Below, piece after piece: positions 8,180-16,433 of a stretch of DNA of 64,000 nt (its first letter is position 1; each line of letters begins with the position of its first letter). The notes below the pieces were generated by a model, which had not been told where the DNA came from, did not search any database, and saw nothing but the letters and a program-made list of their open reading frames with translations. The translations under genes were made by a program, and so were the position numbers. The stretch comes from Aeromicrobium choanae. GTDB taxonomy: Bacteria > Actinomycetota > Actinomycetes > Propionibacteriales > Nocardioidaceae. The stretch is from assembly GCF_900167475.1 (NCBI RefSeq), contig NZ_LT796768.1, positions 806,001 through 870,000 of the forward strand, in the 5' to 3' direction.

Positions 8180-9024
8180 GCACCGGTCTCCGCGCGAGCA
8201 TCGTGATCCCCGCCCACGACGAGGAGCGCGTCATCGGCCGCACGATCGAGGCGGCGCTCGCCGGGCTCGACCCGGCCGCCTTCGAGACCGTCGTGGTCTG
8301 CAACGCCACCACCGACGCCACCGCGCAGGTGGCGGCGGCGTACGACGGGGTCCGGGTCGTCGAGATCCCCACCGCCTCCAAGACCGCGGCCCTGAACGCC
8401 GGCGACGCGGCCGTCTCGGCGTTCCCACGCGTCTACCTCGACGCCGACGTCGTGCTGTCGCCGGGCGCCCTCGAGGCGGTCGTCGGCGCGCTCGAGTCCG
8501 GGCACCTCGCGGCGGCACCGCGGCCGGTGTTCGACACGACGGGCCTCTCGCTGCCGTGCCGGGCCTACTACGCGATCCGCTCGCGGCTCGGCTACGTCCG
8601 CCACCACGTGATCGGCGCCGGGGTCTACGCCCTCTCGGAGCAGGGCCGCGCGCGCTTCGGCGCCTTCCCCGACGTGATCGCCGACGACGGGTTCGTCTAC
8701 GCCCACTTCGAGCACGCCGAGCGCCACAACCCCGACGGCGCCACCTTCACCGTGCACCCCCCGCGCACGCTGCGCTCGCTGTACCGCCGCCAGGTGCGCA
8801 TCGTCGCCGGCAACCAGGAGCTGGCCCACCTCGGCCACCGGGTGCAGGCACCGCGGCCCACGTGGCGCGACGTCGTCCGCGAGGAGCCGCGCCTGCTGCC
8901 CGCCGCCGTCGTCTACGTGGCGGTCACCGTCGCCGCCCGCCTGCACGCGCGGGTGCGGTCGACGCGGGCGTGGAACCGCGACGAGACCTCGCGCGGACCC
9001 GTCGACGCGGGAGCGGGTCGCTGA
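8176..9024 (+). CDS. GT2 glycosyltransferase
   Basis: 282 residues. The GT-A signature is SIVIPAHDEERVIGRTI at the N-terminus, with a YLDADVVLSPGAL metal-binding block near residue 95 and a basic C-terminal region. It starts at the ATG overlapping the previous stop, and its own TGA shares one base with the next ATG (9024). Sugar specificity cannot be read from the sequence. Its position between a rhamnosyltransferase-like enzyme and a secreted beta-helix protein suggests it acts on the same glycan. Confidence 0.8.
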   Translation: MSTGLRASIVIPAHDEERVIGRTIEAALAGLDPAAFETVVVCNATTDATAQVAAAYDGVRVVEIPTASKTAALNAGDAAVSAFPRVYLDADVVLSPGALEAVVGALESGHLAAAPRPVFDTTGLSLPCRAYYAIRSRLGYVRHHVIGAGVYALSEQGRARFGAFPDVIADDGFVYAHFEHAERHNPDGATFTVHPPRTLRSLYRRQVRIVAGNQELAHLGHRVQAPRPTWRDVVREEPRLLPAAVVYVAVTVAARLHARVRSTRAWNRDETSRGPVDAGAGR

Positions 9025-10460
9025 TGCGCAAGCTCCTGCTGATCAGCCTCGGGGTCATCGCGGCCCTCGTCGCGCTCGCCGTCGTCGCGTTCCTCGTGAT
9101 CGACCCGTTCGACGACGGTGCCCCCTCGGGCGATGTCGTCTCGCTGTGGCCCGAGGTCCCTCCGGCGCACGTCGACGTGGTGAACGACGAAGATCCCGTG
9201 GAGCTGGGCACGGCCTTCACCAGCAAGGTCGAGGGCGCGGTCGCCGGCGTGCGCTTCTGGTGGACGCCGCGCAACGCAGGGCCCCACGTGGCCAGCCTGT
9301 GGTCGCCCGACGGCGAGCGGCTCGCCACCGTCGACTTCGGCGAGGCCGGTGGCCAGGAGGGGTGGCGCACCGCGTGGTTCGACCAGCCCGTCGAGATCGA
9401 CCAGGGCGAGCGCTACGTCGTGTCCTACCACGCGCCGCAGGGCCACTTCGCCCAGACGGTCGGCTTCTCCGGCCAGTCGTTCTCCGGCGCGCTCGAGGTG
9501 GAGCCGGGCAAGAGCGGCGTCTACGCCGAGGGTGCCGAGAGCACCTTCCCGACGAAGTCGTGGGAGTCCAGCCAGTACTGGGTCGACCCGCTGTTCATGC
9601 CGGCCGGCGAGGTGCCCGAGGCCGCGGCCCCCTCCGTGCCGAAGATCGTCGACACCGACGACTTCAAGGCCTCCGGCTTCCCCACGTCGGCCGACACCGG
9701 CGTCCCGAAGGACTGGGAGCCCCAGCAGACGTACACCGGCGACCTGGACATCGACGAGCCGGGCACCGTGCTGGAGGACGTGCGGATCGTCAACGGCGTG
9801 CTGCACGTACGGGCCCCCGACGTCACGATCCGGCGCGTCGAGTTCGTCGGCTCCCGCATCGACAACCTGCACGCGAACGCCTGCAACAACGACCTCGTGA
9901 TCGAGGACTCCAGCTTCGTCCGCGGCGACACCGAGCTGTTCCAGCCGGCCGTCCAGTTCGGCGGCTACACGGCCACCCGCGTCAAGGTCATCGGCCTCTC
10001 CGAGGGGCTGCGGGCCGGCGGCGCCGAGCACGGCTGCGGTCCCGTCGTGGTCGACGACTCCTACCTCAGCATCGCCCCGGCGGACGGCTGCCCCGACGTC
10101 GACTGGCACGGCGACGGGTTCCAGGCCAACAGCGCCGCGCCGGTCACGATCCGCGACACGACGATCCTGCTGAACCACGACGAGGGGTGCCTCGGCAACG
10201 GCGCGATCTTCCATCCCGAGAACTCCGGCAACGAGCGCCTTACGGTCGAGGACGTGCTCGTCGGCGGTGGTGGCTTCGCGTTCCGCCTCGGCACCCCGGG
10301 CAGCGTCTCGGGCCTGAAGGTCATCGCCGACTCGTGGGAGTACGGGCCCTCGCACGTCACCACGTGCGACCGCACCACGTGGGGCGCGGGCAACGAGATC
10401 GTGTCGGTCTCCGAGGGCGGCGAGGTCAGCGCCGTCGGGCCCCTCAGCTGCGGGCGGTGA
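9024..10460 (+). CDS. Secreted/anchored DUF4082 plus parallel beta-helix protein
   Basis: 478 residues. An N-terminal hydrophobic signal anchor (about 3-27) is followed by a DUF4082-like beta-sandwich (about 45-190; FWWTPRNAGPHVASLWSPDGERL and RYVVSYHAPQGHF are the recognisable blocks). From about 240 a beta-helix region shows repeated strand-turn motifs (VRIVNGVLHVRAPDVTIRRV, HANACNNDLVIEDSSF, GDGFQANSAAPVTIRDT). Such beta-helices often bind or cleave polysaccharides, but I see no catalytic signature. It is the last gene of the run and overlaps the convergent glycosyltransferase by 17 bp. Confidence 0.7.
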   Translation: MRKLLLISLGVIAALVALAVVAFLVIDPFDDGAPSGDVVSLWPEVPPAHVDVVNDEDPVELGTAFTSKVEGAVAGVRFWWTPRNAGPHVASLWSPDGERLATVDFGEAGGQEGWRTAWFDQPVEIDQGERYVVSYHAPQGHFAQTVGFSGQSFSGALEVEPGKSGVYAEGAESTFPTKSWESSQYWVDPLFMPAGEVPEAAAPSVPKIVDTDDFKASGFPTSADTGVPKDWEPQQTYTGDLDIDEPGTVLEDVRIVNGVLHVRAPDVTIRRVEFVGSRIDNLHANACNNDLVIEDSSFVRGDTELFQPAVQFGGYTATRVKVIGLSEGLRAGGAEHGCGPVVVDDSYLSIAPADGCPDVDWHGDGFQANSAAPVTIRDTTILLNHDEGCLGNGAIFHPENSGNERLTVEDVLVGGGGFAFRLGTPGSVSGLKVIADSWEYGPSHVTTCDRTTWGAGNEIVSVSEGGEVSAVGPLSCGR

Positions 10461-11508
10461 GCGACGCGGCGTACGCCGTGCGCTCGGCGTCGGCGACCTG
10501 CCCGTAGAGTACGGCGAGCGCGGCCGGGTCGGCCGCCATGATCTCGTCGAACCGGGCGTACGCCGCCTTCGCGCCCTGGTGCACCTCGCGCCCGTACTGG
10601 TCGCGCCGCTTGGCCGCGTAGAGGAACAGCTTGTAGCGCAGGTACCGCCGCAGCCGGCGCCGCGCGAGCGACCGCTCGGGCATCACCTTCGCGCAGATGT
10701 ACAGGTAGTTCAGGACGTGGAAGAACCCGTAGTCGAACCCGGCCGCCCGTGCTCCGGGGGCGACGCAGTGGAACACCAGCGACCGCGGCGCCGCGGCGAC
10801 GAGGGATCCCGAGGCCAGGACGCGCAGGCCGATGTCGATGTCCTCGTGGGTGGCGTACCCGACGCGCGAGCCCAGCGTGGGATCGAAGCGCAGCTCACGC
10901 AGCACCTCGGTGCGGAACGTCATCCGGTAGCCGCCGATGGTGGGAACGAGCGGGTGGTCGAGCCCGTCCTGCACGGCGCCGGACCGCAGCGCCTTCGTGC
11001 GCTCGGCGCCGAAGAGCACGAACGGGGCGGGCACCAGCAGCCGCTCGACGCGGTTCCTGATCGCCATCACGACGGGCACGTTCGTCAGCCGCCGGGTGGG
11101 CGCGATCGGCACGTCGACGCCCGGCGGGGCCGCGGCCACCGGCGTGGCCGAGATCGCGCCGTAGCGGCGGTTGCGGTCGGCCTCGTAGACCGCCATGAGG
11201 TGCTCGGCGGTGTCGGGGAACCACAGCGAGTCGTCGTCGGGGTACATCGTGACCGGCTCGGTCACCAGGTCGAGGCCCTGGTTGCGCTGGGCCGGCAGGT
11301 TCGCCTGGTCGCCGTACCGCACGATCAGGGGGATGTCGGTCTCCTGCGCCACCGCCTCGCAGTAGGCGCGCACCGCCTCGTGGTCGTCGCTGCGGTCGAC
11401 CACCACGATCCGGGCGGCGGGCCGGGTCTGCGCCACGAACAGCGGCAGCGAGACGCGCAGCATGTCGAGCCGGTTCCGGGTGGCCACCACGATGGCGTAG
11501 TCGAGCAT
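10444..11508 (-). CDS. GT2 glycosyltransferase
   Basis: 354 residues from ATG 11508. The GT-A core is AIVVATRNRLDMLRVSLP, IVVVDRSDD and MYPDDDSLWFP (DDD metal-binding motif near residue 95). ATHEDIDIGLRV near residue 255 is the acceptor-side acidic motif. The start lies 7 nt after TAGGCT, whose TAG is also the stop codon of the upstream lipase gene. A separate leaderless transcript and read-through from the operon are therefore both possible. It is the last gene of the minus-strand surface operon, and its 3' end overlaps the convergent beta-helix gene. Confidence 0.8.
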   Translation of the reverse strand: MLDYAIVVATRNRLDMLRVSLPLFVAQTRPAARIVVVDRSDDHEAVRAYCEAVAQETDIPLIVRYGDQANLPAQRNQGLDLVTEPVTMYPDDDSLWFPDTAEHLMAVYEADRNRRYGAISATPVAAAPPGVDVPIAPTRRLTNVPVVMAIRNRVERLLVPAPFVLFGAERTKALRSGAVQDGLDHPLVPTIGGYRMTFRTEVLRELRFDPTLGSRVGYATHEDIDIGLRVLASGSLVAAAPRSLVFHCVAPGARAAGFDYGFFHVLNYLYICAKVMPERSLARRRLRRYLRYKLFLYAAKRRDQYGREVHQGAKAAYARFDEIMAADPAALAVLYGQVADAERTAYAASLTARS

Positions 11509-11515
11509 CGCGCCG

Positions 11516-11521
11516 AGCCTA
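11516..11521 (-). promoter_or_regulatory. -10 for a leaderless start at 11508, sharing bases with a stop codon
   Basis: TAGGCT ends 7 nt before ATG 11508. Its TAG is the stop codon of the lipase gene. Confidence 0.4.
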
Positions 11522-12745
11522 CCCGCGGCCGGCCGTGCGCCGGACGCATTCGGCAGGACCCGCGGTCCCGCCGAAGCGGGCCTCGGTCCAGGCGAACAGG
11601 TCGGGGAACAGGGGCGAGTCCTCCAGCACGAGGCCGAGGTGGTCACGGCCCTCGACCGTGACGTACTCCAGGACCTGGCCGCGCGAGCACGCCCGCGTGG
11701 CGAACTCGGCCTGCCGCTCGGGCAGGACCACGGTGTCGGCCGAGCCCTGCGCCATCAGCAGCGGCGCCTCGACCGGCAGCTCCGGCTCGTTCTCGGCCAG
11801 CCGCTTGCCCATCGCGCCACTGGCGAAGTACCGGTCGAACAGCGCGCCGTCCTGGAAGGACATCACCTCCGTCGCCAGCTCGGAGTAGGCCTGCGGGTCC
11901 GGCAGGCACTCGGCGGCCACCTCGCGGCCGAAGGACTCACCGTCCTCGGTCGCGTAGTCGCTCCACCGCACGTCGTCGTAGGCCGCGTCGTACGAGGCCA
12001 TCGTGTAGGCGGCGAAGAGCCGGTCCTGCGCCGGGAGCCGGTCGAACGTCTCGCGCAGGAAGGTGGCCGGCGCGAGGGCGGCGACGCCGGCCAGCTCGGC
12101 GTCGGGGGCGTAGGTCGGCTGGAGCCCACCGGCCCACAGCGCAGCATGACCACCCTGGGAGAAGCCCCACACCACCGTCTTCGGCGACGTGTCCAGGTCG
12201 TCGAGGCCGCGCACCGCACGCGCCGCGTCGAGCAGGGCCCGGCCCGCGCCCTCGCCGATGAGGTAGGGCTGCTCGCCGTCGTCGCCCACCCCGGGGAAGT
12301 CGGGCGAGACGAGCACCCAGCCGCGGTCGAGCACCTCCTCGGCCACGTACATCGAGCCGGCGGCCATCGGGTCGGCCTGGAGGCTGGGCGAGCACGCGCG
12401 CGCGAAGCCGGACGTGCCGTGGCCCCACGCGACGACCGGCAGATCGGTGAGGGACGTGTCGGCGGGGGCGTAGACCGCGGCCGTGGCCTCGATCGTGGCG
12501 CCCTCGCGGTCGGTGGTCGTGTAGAGGATGCGCCAGACGCGGCTGCCCTCGGGCGCGCCCTCGACGGGTGTCTCCTCCAGGAGCACGCCGCTCTCCTGCG
12601 GCAGCGGCGCCGTCGACCGCTGGCCGTCGCCGGGATCGCCGCGGGTGGCCAGGACCGCCACCACCGCGACCGCGACGAGGACGACCGACAGCGCGATCGC
12701 CACGAGGACCACCGGACGCGACAGCCGCGACCGCAGGGAGCTCAT
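11519..12745 (-). CDS. Secretory lipase (LIP family alpha/beta hydrolase)
   Basis: 408 residues with an N-terminal membrane/signal segment (about 10-33). Catalytic features are the nucleophile elbow GFSQGG (about residue 175), an acid in QGSADTVV (about 350) and a His in GRDHLGLV (about 375), with WGHGTSGFA upstream. The pattern matches secretory lipases/esterases that act outside the membrane. Why an esterase lies among glycan genes is not clear; it might trim acyl substituents. It starts 4 bp after the stop of the upstream glycosyltransferase, so it belongs to the same operon. Confidence 0.75.
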   Translation of the reverse strand: MSSLRSRLSRPVVLVAIALSVVLVAVAVVAVLATRGDPGDGQRSTAPLPQESGVLLEETPVEGAPEGSRVWRILYTTTDREGATIEATAAVYAPADTSLTDLPVVAWGHGTSGFARACSPSLQADPMAAGSMYVAEEVLDRGWVLVSPDFPGVGDDGEQPYLIGEGAGRALLDAARAVRGLDDLDTSPKTVVWGFSQGGHAALWAGGLQPTYAPDAELAGVAALAPATFLRETFDRLPAQDRLFAAYTMASYDAAYDDVRWSDYATEDGESFGREVAAECLPDPQAYSELATEVMSFQDGALFDRYFASGAMGKRLAENEPELPVEAPLLMAQGSADTVVLPERQAEFATRACSRGQVLEYVTVEGRDHLGLVLEDSPLFPDLFAWTEARFGGTAGPAECVRRTAGRG

Positions 12746-12749
12746 CGTC

Positions 12750-13814
12750 CTACCCGAAGTAGCGGTAGCGGTGCCAGCGCTGCCAGCGGGACTTGAGGGC
12801 GGCCGTCCGGGCCGCCGACCGGGCGTGCGCCGGCAGCCCCTCGGCGGGGTGGCCGTCGCGCAGGGCCTCGAGGTCCGACCACTGGGCCCGGCCGACGACG
12901 TCGGGGTCGATCCGGCGAGCGGTGTCGAACGCCTCGTCGAACGCCTCGTCCGTCAGCGGGGACTCCGCGCCGAGGAGCAGTGCGGTGAGCAGGACCTCGT
13001 CGGCCAGCCGCCGGCGCACGCGTGGATGCAGGCGCTCGGCGCTGGCGCGGTTCGGCCACGAGGAGAGGAAGCGGTCGTAGGCCCGCCAGCGCTCCCACGC
13101 GTCACGTGCGAGGCCGACCTGCATCGACATGCTGCTCGGGTGGCGGCGGTAGTAGGCCTGGTCGACGCCGTTGACGTGACCGACGTCGGCGATCGCCGCG
13201 ATCTTGAGCCACATCAGCGCGTCGTGCGTGAACGGCAGGTCCTCGTCGTAGGGACCGATCGCGTGCTGGACCGAGGTGCGCACGACGGCCTCGGGCGAGG
13301 CGATGTTGCTCCACGACCGGCGCAGCTGCATGCGGATCCAGTCGTCGCCGTCCCACGTGGTCCAGGTGACCGCGGGCCGCGTGGGCCGCTGCACCGGGTC
13401 GGTGAGGAACTTCTGCGTCTTGCCGTAGACCAGGCCGATGCTCGGGTGGGTCTCCATCAGCGCCGTGGCGCGGCCCAGCGCGCCGGGCGCCAGCTGGTCG
13501 TCCGACGAGATGAGGACGACGTAGTCGGAGTCGGCCTGCGAGACGCCCTTGTTGAACGTGGGGACGGCACCCAGGTTCTGCTCGTTGCGGATGAGGCGCA
13601 CGTTCGGGTGCTGCTCGGTCAGCCGCTCGGCGACCTCGGCGGAGTCGTCGGTGGACTTGTCGTCGAGGATCGTGACGGTGGTGGTGACCCCCGGCTGCCG
13701 CACGATCGCCTCGACGGCGCCGGGCAGGTAGTGGCCGTAGTTGTAGCAGGGCACGACGACCTCGACGTGGGGCAGTCGCCCGACCGTGGGGCGGCTCGGC
13801 CAGCGCACCTTCAC
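12750..13814 (-). CDS. GT2 glycosyltransferase
   Basis: 354 residues from a GTG that overlaps the aminotransferase stop (GTGA, 13811-13814). VEVVVPCYNYGHYL, VTILDDKSTDDSAEVA and VLISSDDQLAPGAL form a GT-A nucleotide- and metal-binding core. The C-terminal third is helical and basic. It probably transfers the sugar made by the adjacent aminotransferase and acyltransferase, an inference from gene order. Confidence 0.82.
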   Translation of the reverse strand: MKVRWPSRPTVGRLPHVEVVVPCYNYGHYLPGAVEAIVRQPGVTTTVTILDDKSTDDSAEVAERLTEQHPNVRLIRNEQNLGAVPTFNKGVSQADSDYVVLISSDDQLAPGALGRATALMETHPSIGLVYGKTQKFLTDPVQRPTRPAVTWTTWDGDDWIRMQLRRSWSNIASPEAVVRTSVQHAIGPYDEDLPFTHDALMWLKIAAIADVGHVNGVDQAYYRRHPSSMSMQVGLARDAWERWRAYDRFLSSWPNRASAERLHPRVRRRLADEVLLTALLLGAESPLTDEAFDEAFDTARRIDPDVVGRAQWSDLEALRDGHPAEGLPAHARSAARTAALKSRWQRWHRYRYFG

Positions 13815-14926
13815 GCGGCTCCCTCCCCCACGATGCGAGCGAGCGCGTCGACGACGCGGTCCTGGTCGGTGGCGCTCAGGTGCGGGTGCATGGGCAGCGA
13901 CAGTATCCGGCCGGAGGCCTCCTCGGCGACCGGGAAGCTGCCGGGCCCGTAGCCGAGGTGCGCGTACGCGTCGGTGAGGTGCACGGGCGTCGGGTAGTGG
14001 ATCGCCGCCCCGATGCCCTCCTCGTGCAGGCGCGCGAGGACGCGGTCGCGGTCGTCGACCTGCACCACGTAGAGGTGCCAGACGTCCTCGTTGCCGGGGC
14101 GGGTGCGTGGCGTGCGGACGCCGGGAACCGTGTCGAGCAGCTCGGTGTACCGCCGGGCGGCGGCACGACGGGCCTGGTTCCAGACCTCCAGGCGGCGCAG
14201 CTTCGCGCTCAGCACGATCGCGTGCACGGCGTCGAGGCGCGAGTTGATGCCGACCCGGTCGTGCACGTACTTGACCGTGCTGCCGTGGTTCGCGGTGCTG
14301 CGCACCACCTCGGCCAGGACCGGGTCGTGGGTGAGGACCGCACCGGCGTCGCCGGCCGCGCCCAGGTTCTTGCCCGGGTAGAAGCTCGTGGAGGAGGCGT
14401 CGCCGAGGGCCCCCGCCGTGCCGGCCGCCGAGCGGGCGCCCTGGGCCTGCGCCGTGTCCTCCACGATCGCGATGCCGCGGCCCTCGATCACGCGCGGCAG
14501 CAGCTCGACGGGCGCGGTCTGGCCGAACAGGTGGACCGGGACGATCGCCCGCGTGCGGTCGGTGATCACGGCGGGCACGGCGGACGGGTCGATGAGCAGG
14601 TGGTCGGGATCCACGTCGACGAGGACGGGAACCGCTCCCATCCTCGCGACCGCGCCGGCGGTGGCCACGAAGGTGTTCGCCGGGAGCACGACCTCGTCCT
14701 GCGCCACGACGCCCACGGCGCGCAGCGCCAGCTCGATCGCGTCGGTGCCGTTGGCGACGGCGATGCAGTGGTCGACGCCCACGTAGGCGGCGTACTCCCG
14801 CTCGAACGCCTCGACGTGCGGTCCGCCGATGAACTCCGAGGACGCGAAGACCTCGTGCCACAGCGGCAGCACCTCGTCGGCGATCTCGGCCTGCTGGGCG
14901 GCGAGATCGAGGAAGGGGACGGTCAT
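13811..14926 (-). CDS. DegT/DnrJ/EryC1 sugar aminotransferase
   Basis: 371 residues. It begins with VPFLDLAAQQ and contains ANGTDAIELALRA (PLP phosphate site), EDTAQAQGA (Asp that contacts PLP) and SFYPGKNLGAAGDAGAV with the PLP-binding Lys (about residue 185), followed by NSRLDAVHA. These are hallmarks of enzymes that transaminate nucleotide-linked 3-keto or 4-keto sugars; the N-terminus is closest in style to FdtB/WlbC-type 3-aminotransferases. A hexapeptide acyltransferase directly upstream (ATGA overlap, 14923-14926) would N-acylate the product. The keto-sugar-forming enzyme is not in the window. Confidence 0.87.
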   Translation of the reverse strand: MTVPFLDLAAQQAEIADEVLPLWHEVFASSEFIGGPHVEAFEREYAAYVGVDHCIAVANGTDAIELALRAVGVVAQDEVVLPANTFVATAGAVARMGAVPVLVDVDPDHLLIDPSAVPAVITDRTRAIVPVHLFGQTAPVELLPRVIEGRGIAIVEDTAQAQGARSAAGTAGALGDASSTSFYPGKNLGAAGDAGAVLTHDPVLAEVVRSTANHGSTVKYVHDRVGINSRLDAVHAIVLSAKLRRLEVWNQARRAAARRYTELLDTVPGVRTPRTRPGNEDVWHLYVVQVDDRDRVLARLHEEGIGAAIHYPTPVHLTDAYAHLGYGPGSFPVAEEASGRILSLPMHPHLSATDQDRVVDALARIVGEGAA

Positions 14927-15387
14927 GCGCGCTCCGGCTTCTCGAGGACACGGTTGGTACCCACCACGATGGTGCCTGCCGCGACGTCGCGCGATACCAC
15001 GGCGCCGGACCCGATCACGGCGTCGTCGCCGATCGTGACGCCGGGCAGGATCGTGGCGTTGGAGCCGATCGAGACGCGGTCGCCCACGACCGGCGGCTCG
15101 CACGCCCACTCCGCAGCACCGGCCTGCGGGTACCGGGAGTTCGCGGTCATCACGCCGTGCCCGATGAACACGTCGTCACCGATCCGCATCCCCTCGCAGA
15201 CGAGGGTGTGGGACTGGATGCGCACGTTCGTGCCGCAGACGACGTCGTTCTGGACCTCGACGAAGGGGCCCACGAAGCATCTGTCACCGAACGTGGCCTC
15301 GTAGACGTTGACGCACTCGGCCACGACGCAGTCGTCGCCGAACGTCGAGTCGCGGATGCCGATCGACAGCCGCCGTGGCTCGCTCAC
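14923..15387 (-). CDS. Hexapeptide-repeat N-acyltransferase (WlbB/FdtC-like)
   Basis: 154 residues from GTG 15387, which overlaps the upstream stop. Almost the whole protein is left-handed beta-helix (FGDDCVVAE, FGDRCFVGPFVEVQ, IGDDVFIGHGVMTANSRYP, IGSNATILPGVTIGDDAVIGSGAVV). The early FVEVQNDVVCG and GHGVMTANSRYP blocks are typical of WlbB/WbpD and FdtC enzymes that acetylate amino groups on nucleotide sugars. Overlap with the aminotransferase supports a two-step amination and acylation. An O-acetyltransferase role cannot be excluded. Confidence 0.82.
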   Translation of the reverse strand: MSEPRRLSIGIRDSTFGDDCVVAECVNVYEATFGDRCFVGPFVEVQNDVVCGTNVRIQSHTLVCEGMRIGDDVFIGHGVMTANSRYPQAGAAEWACEPPVVGDRVSIGSNATILPGVTIGDDAVIGSGAVVSRDVAAGTIVVGTNRVLEKPERA

Positions 15388-16430
15388 CGCATCTCTCGCA
15401 AGATGGCGTCGGAGGCCTCGAAGACGGCGTCGATCTTGCCGCAGAGCACCGAGAAGAGCCGGTCGTGGTGGCGGACCTCGGTGACCCGGGAGTCGCCCAT
15501 GTCCGTGGCCAGCTTGGTCTTCGCGGTGACCCACAGCTCCTTCTGGTCGTGCTCGACGTGCAGGTACTCCCCCACGTCCTGCGCGATCTTCGCCGCGACG
15601 CGCTCGCGCTCGGCGATCTCGTGACGGTGGGGGTAGTCGGCCATCAGCTCGGCGTGGGTGTCGTAGCGTCGCATCGGCGTGTAGGCCACCGACGACAGCG
15701 TGTGCAGGCCGTCGTACGCCGGGTACACCGAGACGTAGTCGCCGTCCATGATCGTGACGGCCATGCTCGAGTGCAGCGAGGTCTTGGCCAGCACGAGGGC
15801 CGCCAGCTCCCACTTGATCCGGAAGTGCTTGTCGGCCGGCAGGCCCATGTTGGGGTCGGTGTAACTGGCGTTGATGACGTAGTCGAACGGCCCGAACTCG
15901 CGGGTGCCGCTGCGGATCATGCCGGCCGCGGCGTCGACCTCGTCGACGGGCGTGTCCACGTGCAGCACGCCGTCGAATCGCCGCACGAGCCGCTCGCGCA
16001 GGGCCTTCACGTCGATCGACTTCTCCAGCACCTTGATGAGCAGCCCGTAGTCGTCGGGACGGCGCAGCAGCTCCCCCGTGATCGGCAGCACCTCGTACTT
16101 GAGGTGGAACGAGCTCATCACCGCGAGGTACTCCTCGACCGAGACGAGGCCGTCGTGGTGCACGGCGTAGAGGTTCTCGTCGACGTCGCTGAGGAACTCG
16201 GAGTACTCGGCGGTGAAGCGGTCGAAGCCCATGATCGACTGGTAGATCGTGTAGCCCGACCGGGGGTAGTGGAACCCCATGTGCAGCCGGCACTGGTTGG
16301 TCGTGCCGGCGCCGATCAGCGGCGTGGGCTCACGCTCGAAGATCTCGACCCGGACGTCGCCGAAGCGCCGTTCGATCTGCTGGGCGATGTGGAAGCCGAA
16401 GAAGCCGCCCCCGATGATTCCGACGCGCAT
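15384..16430 (-). CDS. FAD-dependent oxidoreductase (DAO family) of the glycan operon
   Basis: 348 residues. The N-terminal Rossmann motif is GIIGGGFFGFHIA, followed by a FAD-ribose acidic residue (VEIFEREP) and a DAO-type segment GAGTTNQCRLHMGFHYPRSG. The C-terminal half is a substrate domain with YVINASYTDPN. It is similar in layout to FAD oxidoreductases in other polysaccharide clusters, whose substrates are mostly unknown; it might oxidise a sugar or sugar nucleotide. It overlaps the acyltransferase start by 4 bp and follows the large secreted protein gene by 3 bp. Confidence 0.7.
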   Translation of the reverse strand: MRVGIIGGGFFGFHIAQQIERRFGDVRVEIFEREPTPLIGAGTTNQCRLHMGFHYPRSGYTIYQSIMGFDRFTAEYSEFLSDVDENLYAVHHDGLVSVEEYLAVMSSFHLKYEVLPITGELLRRPDDYGLLIKVLEKSIDVKALRERLVRRFDGVLHVDTPVDEVDAAAGMIRSGTREFGPFDYVINASYTDPNMGLPADKHFRIKWELAALVLAKTSLHSSMAVTIMDGDYVSVYPAYDGLHTLSSVAYTPMRRYDTHAELMADYPHRHEIAERERVAAKIAQDVGEYLHVEHDQKELWVTAKTKLATDMGDSRVTEVRHHDRLFSVLCGKIDAVFEASDAILREMR

Positions 16431-16433
16431 GGA

